From: Bacillota bacterium
GTDB lineage: Bacteria > Bacillota > Syntrophomonadia > Syntrophomonadales > Syntrophomonadaceae
Length of the DNA: 64,000 bases
Direction: 5' to 3'
Assembly (NCBI GenBank): GCA_023395515.1
Contig: JAEWZB010000076.1
Span: 1-64,000, forward strand
The notes below the pieces were generated by a model. It saw only the letters and a program-made list of their open reading frames with translations. It had not been told where the DNA came from and ran no database searches. A program made the position numbers and the translations under genes. Below are positions 35,566-43,832 of the stretch, in pieces. Each line of letters opens with the position of its first letter. Position 1 is the first letter of the stretch.

Positions 35566-36192
35566 AAAGGAAACCTCAAGATATCCCTCTCAATGTTTAA
35601 TGAGTTTTAAAAAACGTGGATAAGGTAATATTAATAATTTTAGAATTTATTGAAAAGCTAGAAGTTTATGTGGACGGACAGGAGAGACTTTTGGCTAATG
35701 TCTGCAAAGGAAAGCAATAAAGCAGGGAATATAAGTTAAGGTACACGCTCTTATGGCATATAACCGGTCTTTTATTCAGCATCTTATTACCATAGAAGCG
35801 AATCAAAAAGGTTTTAAAAAGAAAAACCAGAGAAGAAAAACAACTTAATAAAAGGATCGCACACCCCAAAGTTGCATACCTCTCTGATTTCTCGCCTAAA
35901 AAGCTTTCCTAACTTCTAAGGGTAGGCTTAGCCTACTCTCTACATATATTATCACCTTGATAAAAAATAAATATACAACGAGTTATTTACAAAAAATATA
36001 CTAAGTATCTTTACATTTATTTTAGATTATCTATATACTATATAAATAGAGCGACGGTTTTCAAGCTGCGAACTCAAAAATCCTCCTCTAAGTTATCGGG
36101 ATTTATTTTCCTGGTGCGAATCTTCTTATCTATTATTTCTTTTGCTTATACAATATGTATAAGCTTTTTTATTTTATTAGCTGGATAATCTA
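35566..36192. other. Cargo-distal non-coding stretch of the Tn7-like element
   Basis: About 630 AT-rich bases between the third cargo gene and the transposon end. No convincing intact gene is seen; a minus-strand frame at 35666-35869 lacks a ribosome binding site. A GTAGGCTTAGCCTAC hairpin at 35922-35936 matches the type seen beside etfA. Stop-broken plus-strand sequence around 35680-35850 may be a gene remnant. Confidence 0.5.
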
Positions 36193-36340
36193 ATCGGACA
36201 ACTTTATTGTTTTATGAAAAAGGATTTATTTATGTAAGAAAGTCTATTGGACAACTTTATTTTTTAAAAAAACTGTGCTGATGGGTGAATTTATACGGCT
36301 TTAAAAGGTCATTATCGGACAACTTTATTGTAATTACACA
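36193..36340 (-). repeat. glmS-distal transposon end with three TnsB-type repeats
   Basis: Three copies of a repeat in the same orientation: 36193-36210 (ATCGGACAACTTTATTGT), 36246-36264 (ATTGGACAACTTTATTTTT) and 36311-36340, which runs to the terminus TAATTACACA. Read on the minus strand the consensus is ACAATAAAGTTGTCCGAT, the same as at the glmS-proximal end. Confidence 0.8.
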
Positions 36341-36345
36341 AGTTG

Positions 36346-36655
36346 GGAAAAGAACAAAATTGTGCAACATATAATAGGGATATAATATTATATAAAAGTT
36401 GCAATATTTGCCACCTTTTGGTTTATTATAGAATTATAGTTTCCAAAAGGTGGTTTTATTATGGAGAAATAAGGAGTGCTTAAAAAGTTCAGATAAGAAT
36501 ACGGAATAGAGAAAGTAAATGGCTAAAAAGTATAGGAGGTTCTGCGTATAGGTGTACAAAATTATCTGCGCAGAAAAGTAGTTATATATACGAACAAGCT
36601 TTATTGGAATTGTTCATTAAAGTGAAGATACAAACTGACGATTTTAGTAAATGAG
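36346..36655 (+). other. Region outside the transposon, with hairpin and broken frame
   Basis: A hairpin at 36409-36458 (CCACCTTTTGG with CCAAAAGGTGG, then TTTTATT) closely resembles the one inside the transposon's other end. A frame without a start codon (about 36485-36654), ending YIYEQALLELFIKVKIQTDD, stops one base before the next gene. It may be the tail of a lost gene of the same operon. Confidence 0.4.
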
Positions 36656-38233
36656 GTGATTTATATTCAATATCTTTACGATTTAACCTTTTCTATTTTA
36701 CAAAGAAGTATTGAACGTCCTTATTATTCAAATATATATCTAAAGCAAATAAATAACGCTTTAGTATTTGAAAAGAAAATAAGGTATGAGACAATTTTAG
36801 CTTTTGTGCGTGGATTAAAAACTGATGAAATTAAATTGTCTGCTGATGTTTTTAAAAGCATGGCTTTAAGTAGTTGTTTGTTTTGGAATGCATTAGCAGC
36901 ACTTTTTGTTACTCCTAAACAAATGAAAAATTTAATTAAGGACAAACATGATGTAACAATGTTTAATAATATGGGTTCATCCTTAGTATATTTTACATTT
37001 ACATCCGATGAAGCTTTTATTCTTAGAAACCATTTTTCCTTAGAAGATCGAATAAGAAATTCTTTTAAAAAAGGCTGTTTAGCTAAGGCTACTGATATTG
37101 ATAATTACGTAAAAGCTTATAACGAACGTATGGGTAATAAGGGATGTTTTAGAGCGGGTGATTGCTTTAGCGTAAATCCCCAAAATGACAGATTCTATCC
37201 CTTAACGTCGCTTACTCCTGAAGAAATAGCATTTAGACTTAAGGAGGTTAAAAATGAGGTTTCAAACAAAATAACTAATGCGTCTACTATAGAAGAAATT
37301 GAAAAAGTAATAAAATACATTAAAGAAATAGATACAAAGAACACACCAGGATTAGAATCTACTTTAAACGCTTTATTAAAAAGAAGTAGAGAAAAACGAG
37401 ATAATATTCTTAAAAGAGTAAATGAAGAAAAAAAGAAGGAGCAACTTCAAGCACAACATTTAAGAGGGTTGCAACCTAAAAAAGCTAATTTCGTTATGCC
37501 TATTATTCAGGAAATAAAACCTCTTGAAGAGATACTCAAAACATATTATTCATTGGCCATTAATGAATTAGAATCTAGGCAGTATGGAATACCTGAAAAT
37601 TGTCATGTTTATATTAAGCCTATTGAATTAAGAAAGCGTTACCAGTTTGTAACACTTCGCGAGGATAATAGAATTATATATTGTACAGTCACCACTTATA
37701 CTGGGGATCACTTTATGCTTAATTTGTATCAACAGCAAACAAGTATTTATCTTACTACGTTACAGGTATATGTTTTAGCTAGTATTGCAGATATTTGCAG
37801 TAGTCGTTTCACAATAAATGATATTTCAGAAAAAAGAAAATATAAAACACGTTTTAAAAACTTAAATAACAAAACCAAAAAACAGGTAGCAATAAGAAAA
37901 TACCCCCGTAGAGGAACAGGAAAAGCACGTCGAACTATAAGTACCGGTGAAAATAATGTCACTAAAAGACCATATAAAGTAGTATGGCATTTCCGAAATA
38001 TAGGTTATAGGGAAGCTAGTCAAAAAGCAAAAATGAATGCACTTCGTTATACAGGTTCTTCAGATATACCGTTTGGTTTTACATTCGTTAAACCGCAATA
38101 TAGAAATGCAAATGAAGAAAATAAAGAACTAGAAGTAATTGCTGAAAGCAGCCTTGCTGAATCACTTACCTTAAGCTTAAATTCATTTTTTACTAGAACA
38201 AATCGTTTTTATAAAGAAATTTTATTAAAGTAA
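36656..38233 (+). CDS. Unrecognised 525-residue protein
   Basis: No family was recognised. The N-terminal 180 residues are mixed and include a hydrophobic patch (MALSSCLFWNALAALFVTP). Residues about 195-285 are strongly charged and coiled-coil-like (KNEVSNKITNASTIEEIEK, RSREKRDNILKRVNEEKK). A basic C-terminal part holds KQVAIRKYPRRGTGKARR and VWHFRNIGYREASQKAK. The sequence is AT- and lysine-rich compared with the core genes, suggesting transfer. The GTG start overlaps its own weak GAGG, so the true start is uncertain. It lies directly beyond the Tn7-like element and may belong to the same genomic island. Confidence 0.6.
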   Translation: MIYIQYLYDLTFSILQRSIERPYYSNIYLKQINNALVFEKKIRYETILAFVRGLKTDEIKLSADVFKSMALSSCLFWNALAALFVTPKQMKNLIKDKHDVTMFNNMGSSLVYFTFTSDEAFILRNHFSLEDRIRNSFKKGCLAKATDIDNYVKAYNERMGNKGCFRAGDCFSVNPQNDRFYPLTSLTPEEIAFRLKEVKNEVSNKITNASTIEEIEKVIKYIKEIDTKNTPGLESTLNALLKRSREKRDNILKRVNEEKKKEQLQAQHLRGLQPKKANFVMPIIQEIKPLEEILKTYYSLAINELESRQYGIPENCHVYIKPIELRKRYQFVTLREDNRIIYCTVTTYTGDHFMLNLYQQQTSIYLTTLQVYVLASIADICSSRFTINDISEKRKYKTRFKNLNNKTKKQVAIRKYPRRGTGKARRTISTGENNVTKRPYKVVWHFRNIGYREASQKAKMNALRYTGSSDIPFGFTFVKPQYRNANEENKELEVIAESSLAESLTLSLNSFFTRTNRFYKEILLK

Positions 38234-38441
38234 GTGGGAATTAAAGGAATAGAGTAAATGATTAAGTAAAACAAAGTTATATTACTTAGTCTGAGACAAT
38301 AGTGTCATCACAACTTGTTTTAAATTTATAAAATCACTTACACGAGTTTATGGATACTTTCGAACAAGCCCTTTAATAATGTGATATGTTCCTCCCTAAA
38401 TTAAACTGTTGTACATTGAAAGTGAGCATCTTACTAGTTGT

Positions 38442-38573
38442 TTATAAGGTAAATCGTTTTCCTACCCGGTAAATAATAAAAATAACTATTGAGTTTATTA
38501 AAAAAGCCAAGCCTAAAGCTAAAAGCTTATCCGGCATTAGTTGCGGACTTTTAATAAAGATAAAGATGACAGT
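38442..38573 (-). pseudogene. C-terminal fragment of a small membrane protein
   Basis: A minus-strand frame with two hydrophobic stretches, ending MPDKLLALGLAFLINSIVIF then YRVGKRFTL. It lacks a proper N-terminus. With the fragment at 38628-38999 on the same strand it could once have formed one four-span membrane protein that was split by the DUF2680-like segment. Confidence 0.35.
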
Positions 38574-38811
38574 TTATTCTGCTGCCAACGCAGAAACAGC
38601 CAAACCTAATGTTCAATTAACTGAAGCTCAGAAACAAGAACTTGCTACCTTGCACAAAGACATCTTAAACAAGAAAAAAGAAATAATATCTAAGTATGTT
38701 GAGTATGGAGTCATGTCGGAAGAAAAAGGAAAGAAAATAACTTCTCGGATGAAAACAGCATACATTGGTATTAAAAAGTATTTTAAATCCCTGATATATT
38801 TTTCTCTATGA
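38566..38811 (+). pseudogene. DUF2680-like secreted protein fragment
   Basis: The frame reads AANAETAKPNVQLTEAQKQE, LATLHKDILNKKKEIISKYV and EYGVMSEEKGKKITSRM, matching the DUF2680 (YckD) domain. The N-terminal signal peptide is missing except for its last residues, no ribosome binding site is seen, and the C-terminal end runs into unrelated sequence. It is probably a displaced fragment. Confidence 0.5.
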
Positions 38812-38999
38812 CTATAAGCTTCTTGCCATTGCAGTATTAACAGTACTCCTAGTGATATACCCAGAATACCTAATATCAACTCAGTAATATTTAAGCTATT
38901 AAAAAACAGCATAATCCCAGCATAGCCCCCGGCCAGAACACCCATACTACCCACATCATATAGCTGTTTATCTTTATCCTTATTTAAGCTATCTTTCAT
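38628..38999 (-). pseudogene. Small membrane protein with replaced 3' end
   Basis: The first 75 residues look genuine: MKDSLNKDKDKQLYDVGSMG, then two hydrophobic segments (GYAGIMLFFNSL and ITELILGILGISLGVLLILQ) and QEAYSHREKYIRDL. AAGGAGAG precedes the ATG. The last third is antisense to the DUF2680-like segment, so the original C-terminus has been lost. Family not recognised. Confidence 0.45.
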
Positions 39000-39187
39000 G
39001 TTCTCTCCTTATTATGAAAATATTGTTTTCTCTTCTTAATCTGGTAAAATATTTACTGAGTTTTTGGCTTGGCATAGAAAAACTCCCCTTTGTGTAGTCC
39101 TGAATTTTGTTATCTTAGGTGTCTACTCATAGAGGAGCACATGAAAATGGATTAATAGGCCCCCTTTTTTTAGCAGACCCTAGTTAA

Positions 39188-39889
39188 CTATAAATTTTTT
39201 ATTTTTATAATTGCTTTTTCCTTTAAATTTTCAACCAGCTTATTATATTCTTCTTCTTGGCGTTCATGAAGTTTATGAATTTTCTGCGAAGGATACTTTC
39301 TATCGTAAGGCATATCCATATCAATTGCTATAGCCTCATAAATTTGAGCCCGCAGCTTTCCTTGGGTCAAGGTTTTTTGATAAGCTCTGATGGCATTTGC
39401 ACTCATAAAATATTCTTCCAAAGTCATATTTAACCTTTGGGCATTCATTACTACGAGCTGTATAGACTCAAGCCCATTTTCCATTTCCATTATACCGGTC
39501 AAAGTTTCCATGGAAAAATCTTTAGCTTCCTCCAGACTGACCTCTAACCCGCGTCGCACCGCTTCATTATATACAACTTCATTTCTTAATAAATTATCAA
39601 TCACTTGTTGGTCATTGGCGCGGTTTCCTCCTATTGATAAAAATGCCCGGTTATTTTCAAATTTCTCTCTAGTAATTTCCGTTCCATCAATAATTAGCAC
39701 AATATCATCTTTATCTAACCTATTTTCGTTTTCACCAAGTTTTTCGATGTATTGTGAGTAAATAACTGTATTGTCATCATTGGCACAAACCGTATTATTA
39801 TTGGCAAAAACCGGGTTAATAAAACCAGCCATTCCTACCAGGGCCATAATACCAGTAATAATAAAACTTATAAATTTCCCTTTTTGCAT
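39188..39889 (-). CDS. Secreted protein with SurA N-terminal-like domain
   Basis: 233 residues. A signal peptide (FISFIITGIMALVGMAGFINPVFAN) is followed by about 200 residues. The section DGTEITREKFENNRAFL, then QQVIDNLLRNEVVYNEAVRRGLEVSLEEAKD, resembles the N-terminal chaperone domain of SurA/PrsA proteins. No parvulin isomerase domain follows; the C-terminus is charged helix (HERQEEEYNKLVENLKEKA). It may help fold exported proteins or may be regulatory. GAAGGAG lies upstream. Confidence in the fold is moderate. Confidence 0.6.
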   Translation of the reverse strand: MQKGKFISFIITGIMALVGMAGFINPVFANNNTVCANDDNTVIYSQYIEKLGENENRLDKDDIVLIIDGTEITREKFENNRAFLSIGGNRANDQQVIDNLLRNEVVYNEAVRRGLEVSLEEAKDFSMETLTGIMEMENGLESIQLVVMNAQRLNMTLEEYFMSANAIRAYQKTLTQGKLRAQIYEAIAIDMDMPYDRKYPSQKIHKLHERQEEEYNKLVENLKEKAIIKIKNL

Positions 39890-40436
39890 AATAGACTCTT
39901 CTCCTTTAATAGGTTTTCTTAAAAATTAATTAGTATTTAATACCCGGAATCTCCCATCTCAATAATAGATATTTAATGTTTTATTGCACATTAATGTTTA
40001 TTTTCCTGCAGCCATTGCTTCAAATCCCGGTTTAAGGGTATGAAATACCACTATAATTTAATATTATGAAATATAAATTATAGTGGTAAATATATTTTAG
40101 GCAGAATACCCTTAGTGCAAAAGCTTACACCCATGCTGGTAACGCTGAGGCTGGAGCCCAATGATGATGAGGAATTTAGTATCTCGTCTATAATATATTT
40201 TTAAGATCGACGCTCTTATTAGGGGAAAATAGTGAGTGTCCTGTTCCGAGCAAAGCAGGTATAAGAAAGTTAATCCTGAAAGAAGGAATAGTAGCATTAT
40301 CTCCCTTAAGAGGAGTAATAATTTGGTTTTTTATATATCTTATTTTGCTTACTTTTTGTTTTTGCTCTTTCGATATTTCCACGAGTGATATAATTAAATA
40401 TAGGAAATAATTTTTAAAAAAGGGAAAGGGTTTGTC
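39890..40436. other. 547-base gap with a long inverted repeat
   Basis: Other than the inverted repeat at 40033-40113, no gene was found. Frames at 40112-40297 and 40188-40454 on the minus strand have no ribosome binding site and look accidental. The sequence TTACACCCATGCTGG to GGCTGGAGCCC at 40125-40160 has some pairing potential but fits no riboswitch I know. Confidence 0.5.
40033..40113. repeat. Perfect 15-bp inverted repeat nested in a larger one
   Basis: TACCACTATAATTTA at 40046-40060 is the exact reverse complement of TAAATTATAGTGGTA at 40073-40087. An outer pair, TAAGGGTAT and ATACCCTTA, adds a second stem. It could be a MITE-like element or an RNA hairpin upstream of the EAL-HDOD gene. 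Confidence 0.65.
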
Positions 40437-41645
40437 ATGTTTGTTGCCAGACAACCTATTTTTAATAAAAAATTAGATGTTTTCGGCTATGAATTATTAT
40501 TTCGTTCGGGGCAGAAATCAACGGGGTTTGATGGAACCTCTTCTACTGGTGCCACTGCGGGAGTATTAGGAGAATTGTTTGAATCGGGAATTAATTCTCT
40601 GGTGGAAAACAAATATGCTTTAATTAATTTTGATGAAGATTTAATTAATTCTGATTCTATAGAGTTAGTATCTCCCGATTGTTTAATTATTGAAGTGTTA
40701 GAGACCGTAAAAGTGGATGATGTTTTAGTTGACCGGCTTAGGGAATTGAAAAATAAAGGCTACAAAATTGCTTTAGATGATTTTGAAGAAGATTATAATA
40801 GTTATCCTTTAGTACCTTTAGCAGACATCATTAAGTTCGATATTATTGTTACCCCTTTGCAGGAAATAGAAACAAGTGTTAATGAGGCTCTAGCTCAAAA
40901 TAAAATTATTCTAGCGGAAAAGATTGAGACCCAAGAGGAGTTTTTACAAGCTAAAACTATGGGTTTTCATTTATTTCAAGGTTTTTTCTTTAGTAAACCT
41001 AGTATAGCTATGAAATCTTCTAAAAAGACCACCCCTAAATTTCAATATATTAGGTTAATAGAAGAACTTAAGAAAGAAGAACCTTCTTTTCAAACTTTAG
41101 CAGAAATAGTAGAAACTGATGTGAATTTAGCTTACCGGTTAATACGGATAGCAAGTCGCCGTTCGGAAGAAGAAGCTCTTTATTCGATAAAAAAAGCTTT
41201 AGTTTATATGGGGTTAAAAGAGTTTGAAAGATGGGTTAATATCTTGATGTTGCAAGATTTCGCCAAGGATAAGCCCCCAGAATTAATGAGGACTTCTTTA
41301 ATCCGCTCTAAACTAGCCGAGGCTATAGCATGGCAGGGGGGACTGAAAAAATTACGGTGGGAAGCTGCTATGATGGGCTTATTTAGCGTATTAGATGCTA
41401 TGTTGGATATGAATATGGAAGAAGCTTTGCAAGATATAGCTTTACCAGAGTCTATAGTAGATGCTTTAGTGCACGAAAAAGGCAGTTTATTTCCCGTTTA
41501 TGGTTTGATATTAGCCTATGAAAAGGGAGACTTTCCCAAAGTGCAAAATATCATAGGTCAGCTTAATTTGAATCCAGGGGTGTTATACCGTGAATATATT
41601 AAAGCTATTGAATGGGTAGCGGAAGTTTTTGGAGCTATGGATTAA
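40437..41645 (+). CDS. EAL-HDOD domain signalling protein (YuxH type)
   Basis: 402 residues. The N-terminal EAL-like domain begins MFVARQPIFNKKLDVFGYELLFRSG, and its catalytic motif is changed to EVLET. With KIALDDFEEDY and IKFDI it keeps the fold but probably not full phosphodiesterase activity. The C-terminal half is an HDOD domain (FQTLAEIVETDVNLAYRLIRIAS, then YMGLKEFERWV). Proteins of this layout take part in c-di-GMP or motility regulation. GGGAAAGGG lies upstream of the ATG. Confidence 0.88.
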   Translation: MFVARQPIFNKKLDVFGYELLFRSGQKSTGFDGTSSTGATAGVLGELFESGINSLVENKYALINFDEDLINSDSIELVSPDCLIIEVLETVKVDDVLVDRLRELKNKGYKIALDDFEEDYNSYPLVPLADIIKFDIIVTPLQEIETSVNEALAQNKIILAEKIETQEEFLQAKTMGFHLFQGFFFSKPSIAMKSSKKTTPKFQYIRLIEELKKEEPSFQTLAEIVETDVNLAYRLIRIASRRSEEEALYSIKKALVYMGLKEFERWVNILMLQDFAKDKPPELMRTSLIRSKLAEAIAWQGGLKKLRWEAAMMGLFSVLDAMLDMNMEEALQDIALPESIVDALVHEKGSLFPVYGLILAYEKGDFPKVQNIIGQLNLNPGVLYREYIKAIEWVAEVFGAMD

Positions 41646-41670
41646 AGACCTTTACCGGATAAAAGATTAC

Positions 41671-42051
41671 CTATAATATATTTTCAATACTGACTTTCTC
41701 GTTAAGAGGGATATGTTTAACCATTAACTTAAGCTCGGATAGTTGCCCCAGGGCCAGAGCTTGGTCTTGATTGGCTACATAGGCTTTAGCTTTAGCCAGG
41801 GAGAATTCTATATTGTCCATTTCTTGATGATCCAGAAATACAGGCCACCACTTGGCTTTATTTTGCCATGTAGTTTCTAATTTTCCCATTTGGGCCAAGG
41901 CTGATTCCCATTTCCCGCTTTTTACTTCATCATTTACCAAAATAATTTGTTTAGCCAGTTCATCAGCCGACGTTTGCAGCGAATGGTTAGTCCAAAAAGC
42001 AGAGCCTATAATAATAGTTAAAATTATTACTAATGTTACCAGCATTCTCAT
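41671..42051 (-). CDS. DUF4363 family membrane-anchored protein
   Basis: 126 residues: one N-terminal membrane segment (MLVTLVIILTIIIGSAFWTN), then an external helical part with the typical SGKWESALAQMGKLETTWQNKAKWWPVFLDHQEMD. The function is unknown. The gene follows the DUF421 gene on the same strand after 22 bases; these two families often pair, so they likely act together in the membrane. Confidence 0.85.
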   Translation of the reverse strand: MRMLVTLVIILTIIIGSAFWTNHSLQTSADELAKQIILVNDEVKSGKWESALAQMGKLETTWQNKAKWWPVFLDHQEMDNIEFSLAKAKAYVANQDQALALGQLSELKLMVKHIPLNEKVSIENIL

Positions 42052-42073
42052 TATTTAAAGATGCTCCTTTGAT

Positions 42074-42754
42074 TTATTTAGCAGAAGACTTCATTTGCAG
42101 GAAAAGTTTGCCCTGAGTATCAAGACTGGCAAAGAATACATCTTTTAAGCTACCTACTCCAGATTTTTTTAACTCTTTTTCTAAATCTTCCAGGGTCAAA
42201 TTTAAGATTTTTAAATTCTCATGCATTATACGGCCATCCAATATTACGGAGGTAGATAAACTCTCCCCGGGAGTATTTATACCTAAGTCAGCAGGTTGAA
42301 CCGGTCTTTTTTGCGATTTTAAAAATACACTTAGTTCACCTGTAGTTTCTAAAATAGCGTATTGGACATCATTAATATCAGTAACACCTTGGGAGCGTAG
42401 TTGTTCCAGCAAATCATTAATATTGTAACGGAGCTTACGCATTTCCTCTTCCTCAATTTGAGAATTCCTAATCAGAATACTAGGCTTGCCACAGATTATC
42501 TCTCTGGCTTTTTGGCTGTTTAAGGCAATATAAGATAATGTGACCTGAGAGGCAAATAAGATGAAAATAGGAATTAATCCGTGAAGTAGAGGAATTCCGG
42601 TATTTTGCATAGGAATAGCTGCTAATTCCGAAATCATAATAATTACTACCAGCTCATATGGTTGTAATTGGCCGATTTGCCTTTTTCCCATAAGCCTAAG
42701 AAAAAAGAAGGTAACAGCAAATAATATTAAGGTTCGAATAATTATTATAATCAT
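42074..42754 (-). CDS. DUF421 (YetF-like) membrane protein
   Basis: 226 residues. Three hydrophobic segments at the N-terminus include RLMGKRQIGQLQPYELVVIIMISELAAIPM, the family hallmark, and are followed by the cytosolic YetF domain (GKPSILIRNSQIEEEEMRKLRYNINDLLEQLRSQGV). The family is common in spore formers; some members are germination or stress related. It is the first gene of a two-gene unit with the DUF4363 gene. Confidence 0.9.
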   Translation of the reverse strand: MIIIIIRTLILFAVTFFFLRLMGKRQIGQLQPYELVVIIMISELAAIPMQNTGIPLLHGLIPIFILFASQVTLSYIALNSQKAREIICGKPSILIRNSQIEEEEMRKLRYNINDLLEQLRSQGVTDINDVQYAILETTGELSVFLKSQKRPVQPADLGINTPGESLSTSVILDGRIMHENLKILNLTLEDLEKELKKSGVGSLKDVFFASLDTQGKLFLQMKSSAK

Positions 42755-43055
42755 TTGCTCCCCCTAAATACACCCATAATAATCGTGATATTCTTATCAT
42801 CTACCTTAATGCTGTTTTTATGCACTTTAATAGATACAAAAGCTAACCAAGCTAAATCTAAATATTACGAGGAACCATCTTTACTAGAATTTAGGAGAAT
42901 ATGTGCTTATTTCCAAGAATAAGTATTTTAACTGGCAGTCTTGCTTGAGCAGACTTTTATGTTATAGGTAATCAGTTAATATGGAGGTTGAATTAGAATA
43001 TATAATAGGTAATACTTAAATAGAAATAAATTACAAACTTAATAAATACCTTGAA
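42755..43055. other. Divergent intergenic region ahead of the ect riboswitch
   Basis: About 300 AT-rich bases between divergent genes. No gene is seen. It must hold the promoters for the DUF421 unit and for the ect leader. TATAAT at 43001 is a possible -10 but has no good -35. Confidence 0.35.
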
Positions 43056-43190
43056 ATTCGCTGAATTCTCGAAAGATTGAGGAGCGGGGGAACCATTTTT
43101 TGGGGTGAATCTGGATTTTTCCAGTAGGGCTATCCCTAGTCCGAATCCGTCAGCTAACCTCGTAAGCGTACCAGGGAGGCCAAGGTGACA
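43056..43190 (+). promoter_or_regulatory. c-di-AMP riboswitch (ydaO/yuaA type)
   Basis: The conserved strings occur in order: GAGCGGGGGAACCATTT, TTGGGGTGAATCTGG, AGGGCTATCCCTAGTCCGAA, TCCGTCAGCTAACCTCGTAA and GCGTACCAGGGAGG. These match the ydaO-yuaA class, which binds two c-di-AMP and normally lowers expression. A terminator hairpin follows directly and ectA starts about 130 bases on. It should turn ectoine synthesis down when c-di-AMP is high. Confidence 0.95.
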
Positions 43191-43199
43191 GTTGCTGCT

Positions 43200-43228
43200 A
43201 AACCATGGGTTTCTTCCTATGGTTTTTT
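43200..43228 (+). terminator. Riboswitch-controlled terminator
   Basis: AAACCATGGG pairs with CCTATGGTTT around TTTCTT, and a T run follows. It is the expression platform of the c-di-AMP riboswitch: premature stop when ligand is bound, read-through into ectA otherwise. Confidence 0.88.
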
Positions 43229-43319
43229 ACTTTTCATCAAGGTGCTTTTTACTAAGTTCGACATTGTTTATAACATTACAAATCCCTAACCCGATGAAAT
43301 AAGGAAGGAGAGTAAAAAG

Positions 43320-43811
43320 ATGAATTTACCAAAATTTACTTTCGAAGTGCCGGTAGAAGAACAAGGCCAGGAAATTTGGGAACTTATTAAGAACACTAAA
43401 ACATTAGATATTAATTCTTGTTATAGTTATCTTTTATTGTGTAAATACTTTCCTGATACTTGTGTTATCGCCAAATCTGAAGATAAAATAGTAGGATTCA
43501 TATCTGCATTTCACCCACCCAGCCAACCAGATATAGTATTTGTTTGGCAAGTCGCAGTAGATTCATCTGTTCGCCGTCATGGGTTAGGACTAAATATGTT
43601 AAAGCACCTGCTTGCTCGTAAATCTTGTGATAAAAGTCGCTATTTAGAAATTACGGTAAATCCATCTAATCATGCAGCTTATTCTCTTTACTACAAGCTG
43701 GCGGATGATCTGGATACTTCTTGTGAAGAGACAATCTGTTTTCCCTCCTGGCTATTTCCAGGAGCGCAGCATGAGGATGAGATCATGTTGCGTATTGGTC
43801 CCCTTAGCTAA
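43320..43811 (+). CDS. ectA: L-2,4-diaminobutyrate acetyltransferase
   Basis: 163 residues. It is a GNAT fold with EctA signatures: LDINSCYSYLLLCKYFPDTCVIA near the N-terminus, FVWQVAVDSSVRRHGLGLNML for acetyl-CoA binding, and EITVNPSNHAAYSLYYKLA. It transfers acetyl from acetyl-CoA to diaminobutyrate, the second step of ectoine synthesis. AAGGAAGGAGAG precedes the ATG. It is the first gene of ectABC and is under the c-di-AMP riboswitch. Confidence 0.95.
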   Translation: MNLPKFTFEVPVEEQGQEIWELIKNTKTLDINSCYSYLLLCKYFPDTCVIAKSEDKIVGFISAFHPPSQPDIVFVWQVAVDSSVRRHGLGLNMLKHLLARKSCDKSRYLEITVNPSNHAAYSLYYKLADDLDTSCEETICFPSWLFPGAQHEDEIMLRIGPLS

Positions 43812-43832
43812 AAATAAGGAGGAACAAATTAC

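Larger units (their letters stand above)
30610..36345 (+). mobile_element. Tn7-like transposon at attTn7, with 5-bp target duplication
   Basis: The element proper is 30615-36340. Its two ends share TGTGTAATTACAATAAAGTT in inverted orientation, and AGTTG (30610-30614 and 36341-36345) flanks it directly on both sides. The left junction is about 20 bases after the glmS stop, the classical attTn7 position. The GlmS C-terminus that TnsD reads in Tn7 is conserved here. A broken tnsA is the first gene inward from the glmS side, as in Tn7. No tnsB, tnsC or tnsD is present, so the element is non-autonomous. Cargo is a three-gene kinase-helicase-unknown operon. Confidence 0.88.

Noticed and set aside
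35666..35869. Minus-strand frame in the transposon's non-coding part
   Set aside because: No ribosome binding site and unusual composition; likely accidental, though a plus-strand remnant may lie there.
30615..36340. CRISPR-associated transposon (CAST)
   Set aside because: Tn7-like ends are present but there are no cas genes, no repeat-spacer array and no tniQ in the element.
38566..38811. Intact DUF2680 gene
   Set aside because: Signal peptide and ribosome binding site are missing and the 3' end runs into unrelated sequence, so it was called a fragment.
40110..40200. Possible c-di-GMP riboswitch before the EAL-HDOD gene
   Set aside because: The conserved GEMM strings are absent; only weak local pairing is present.
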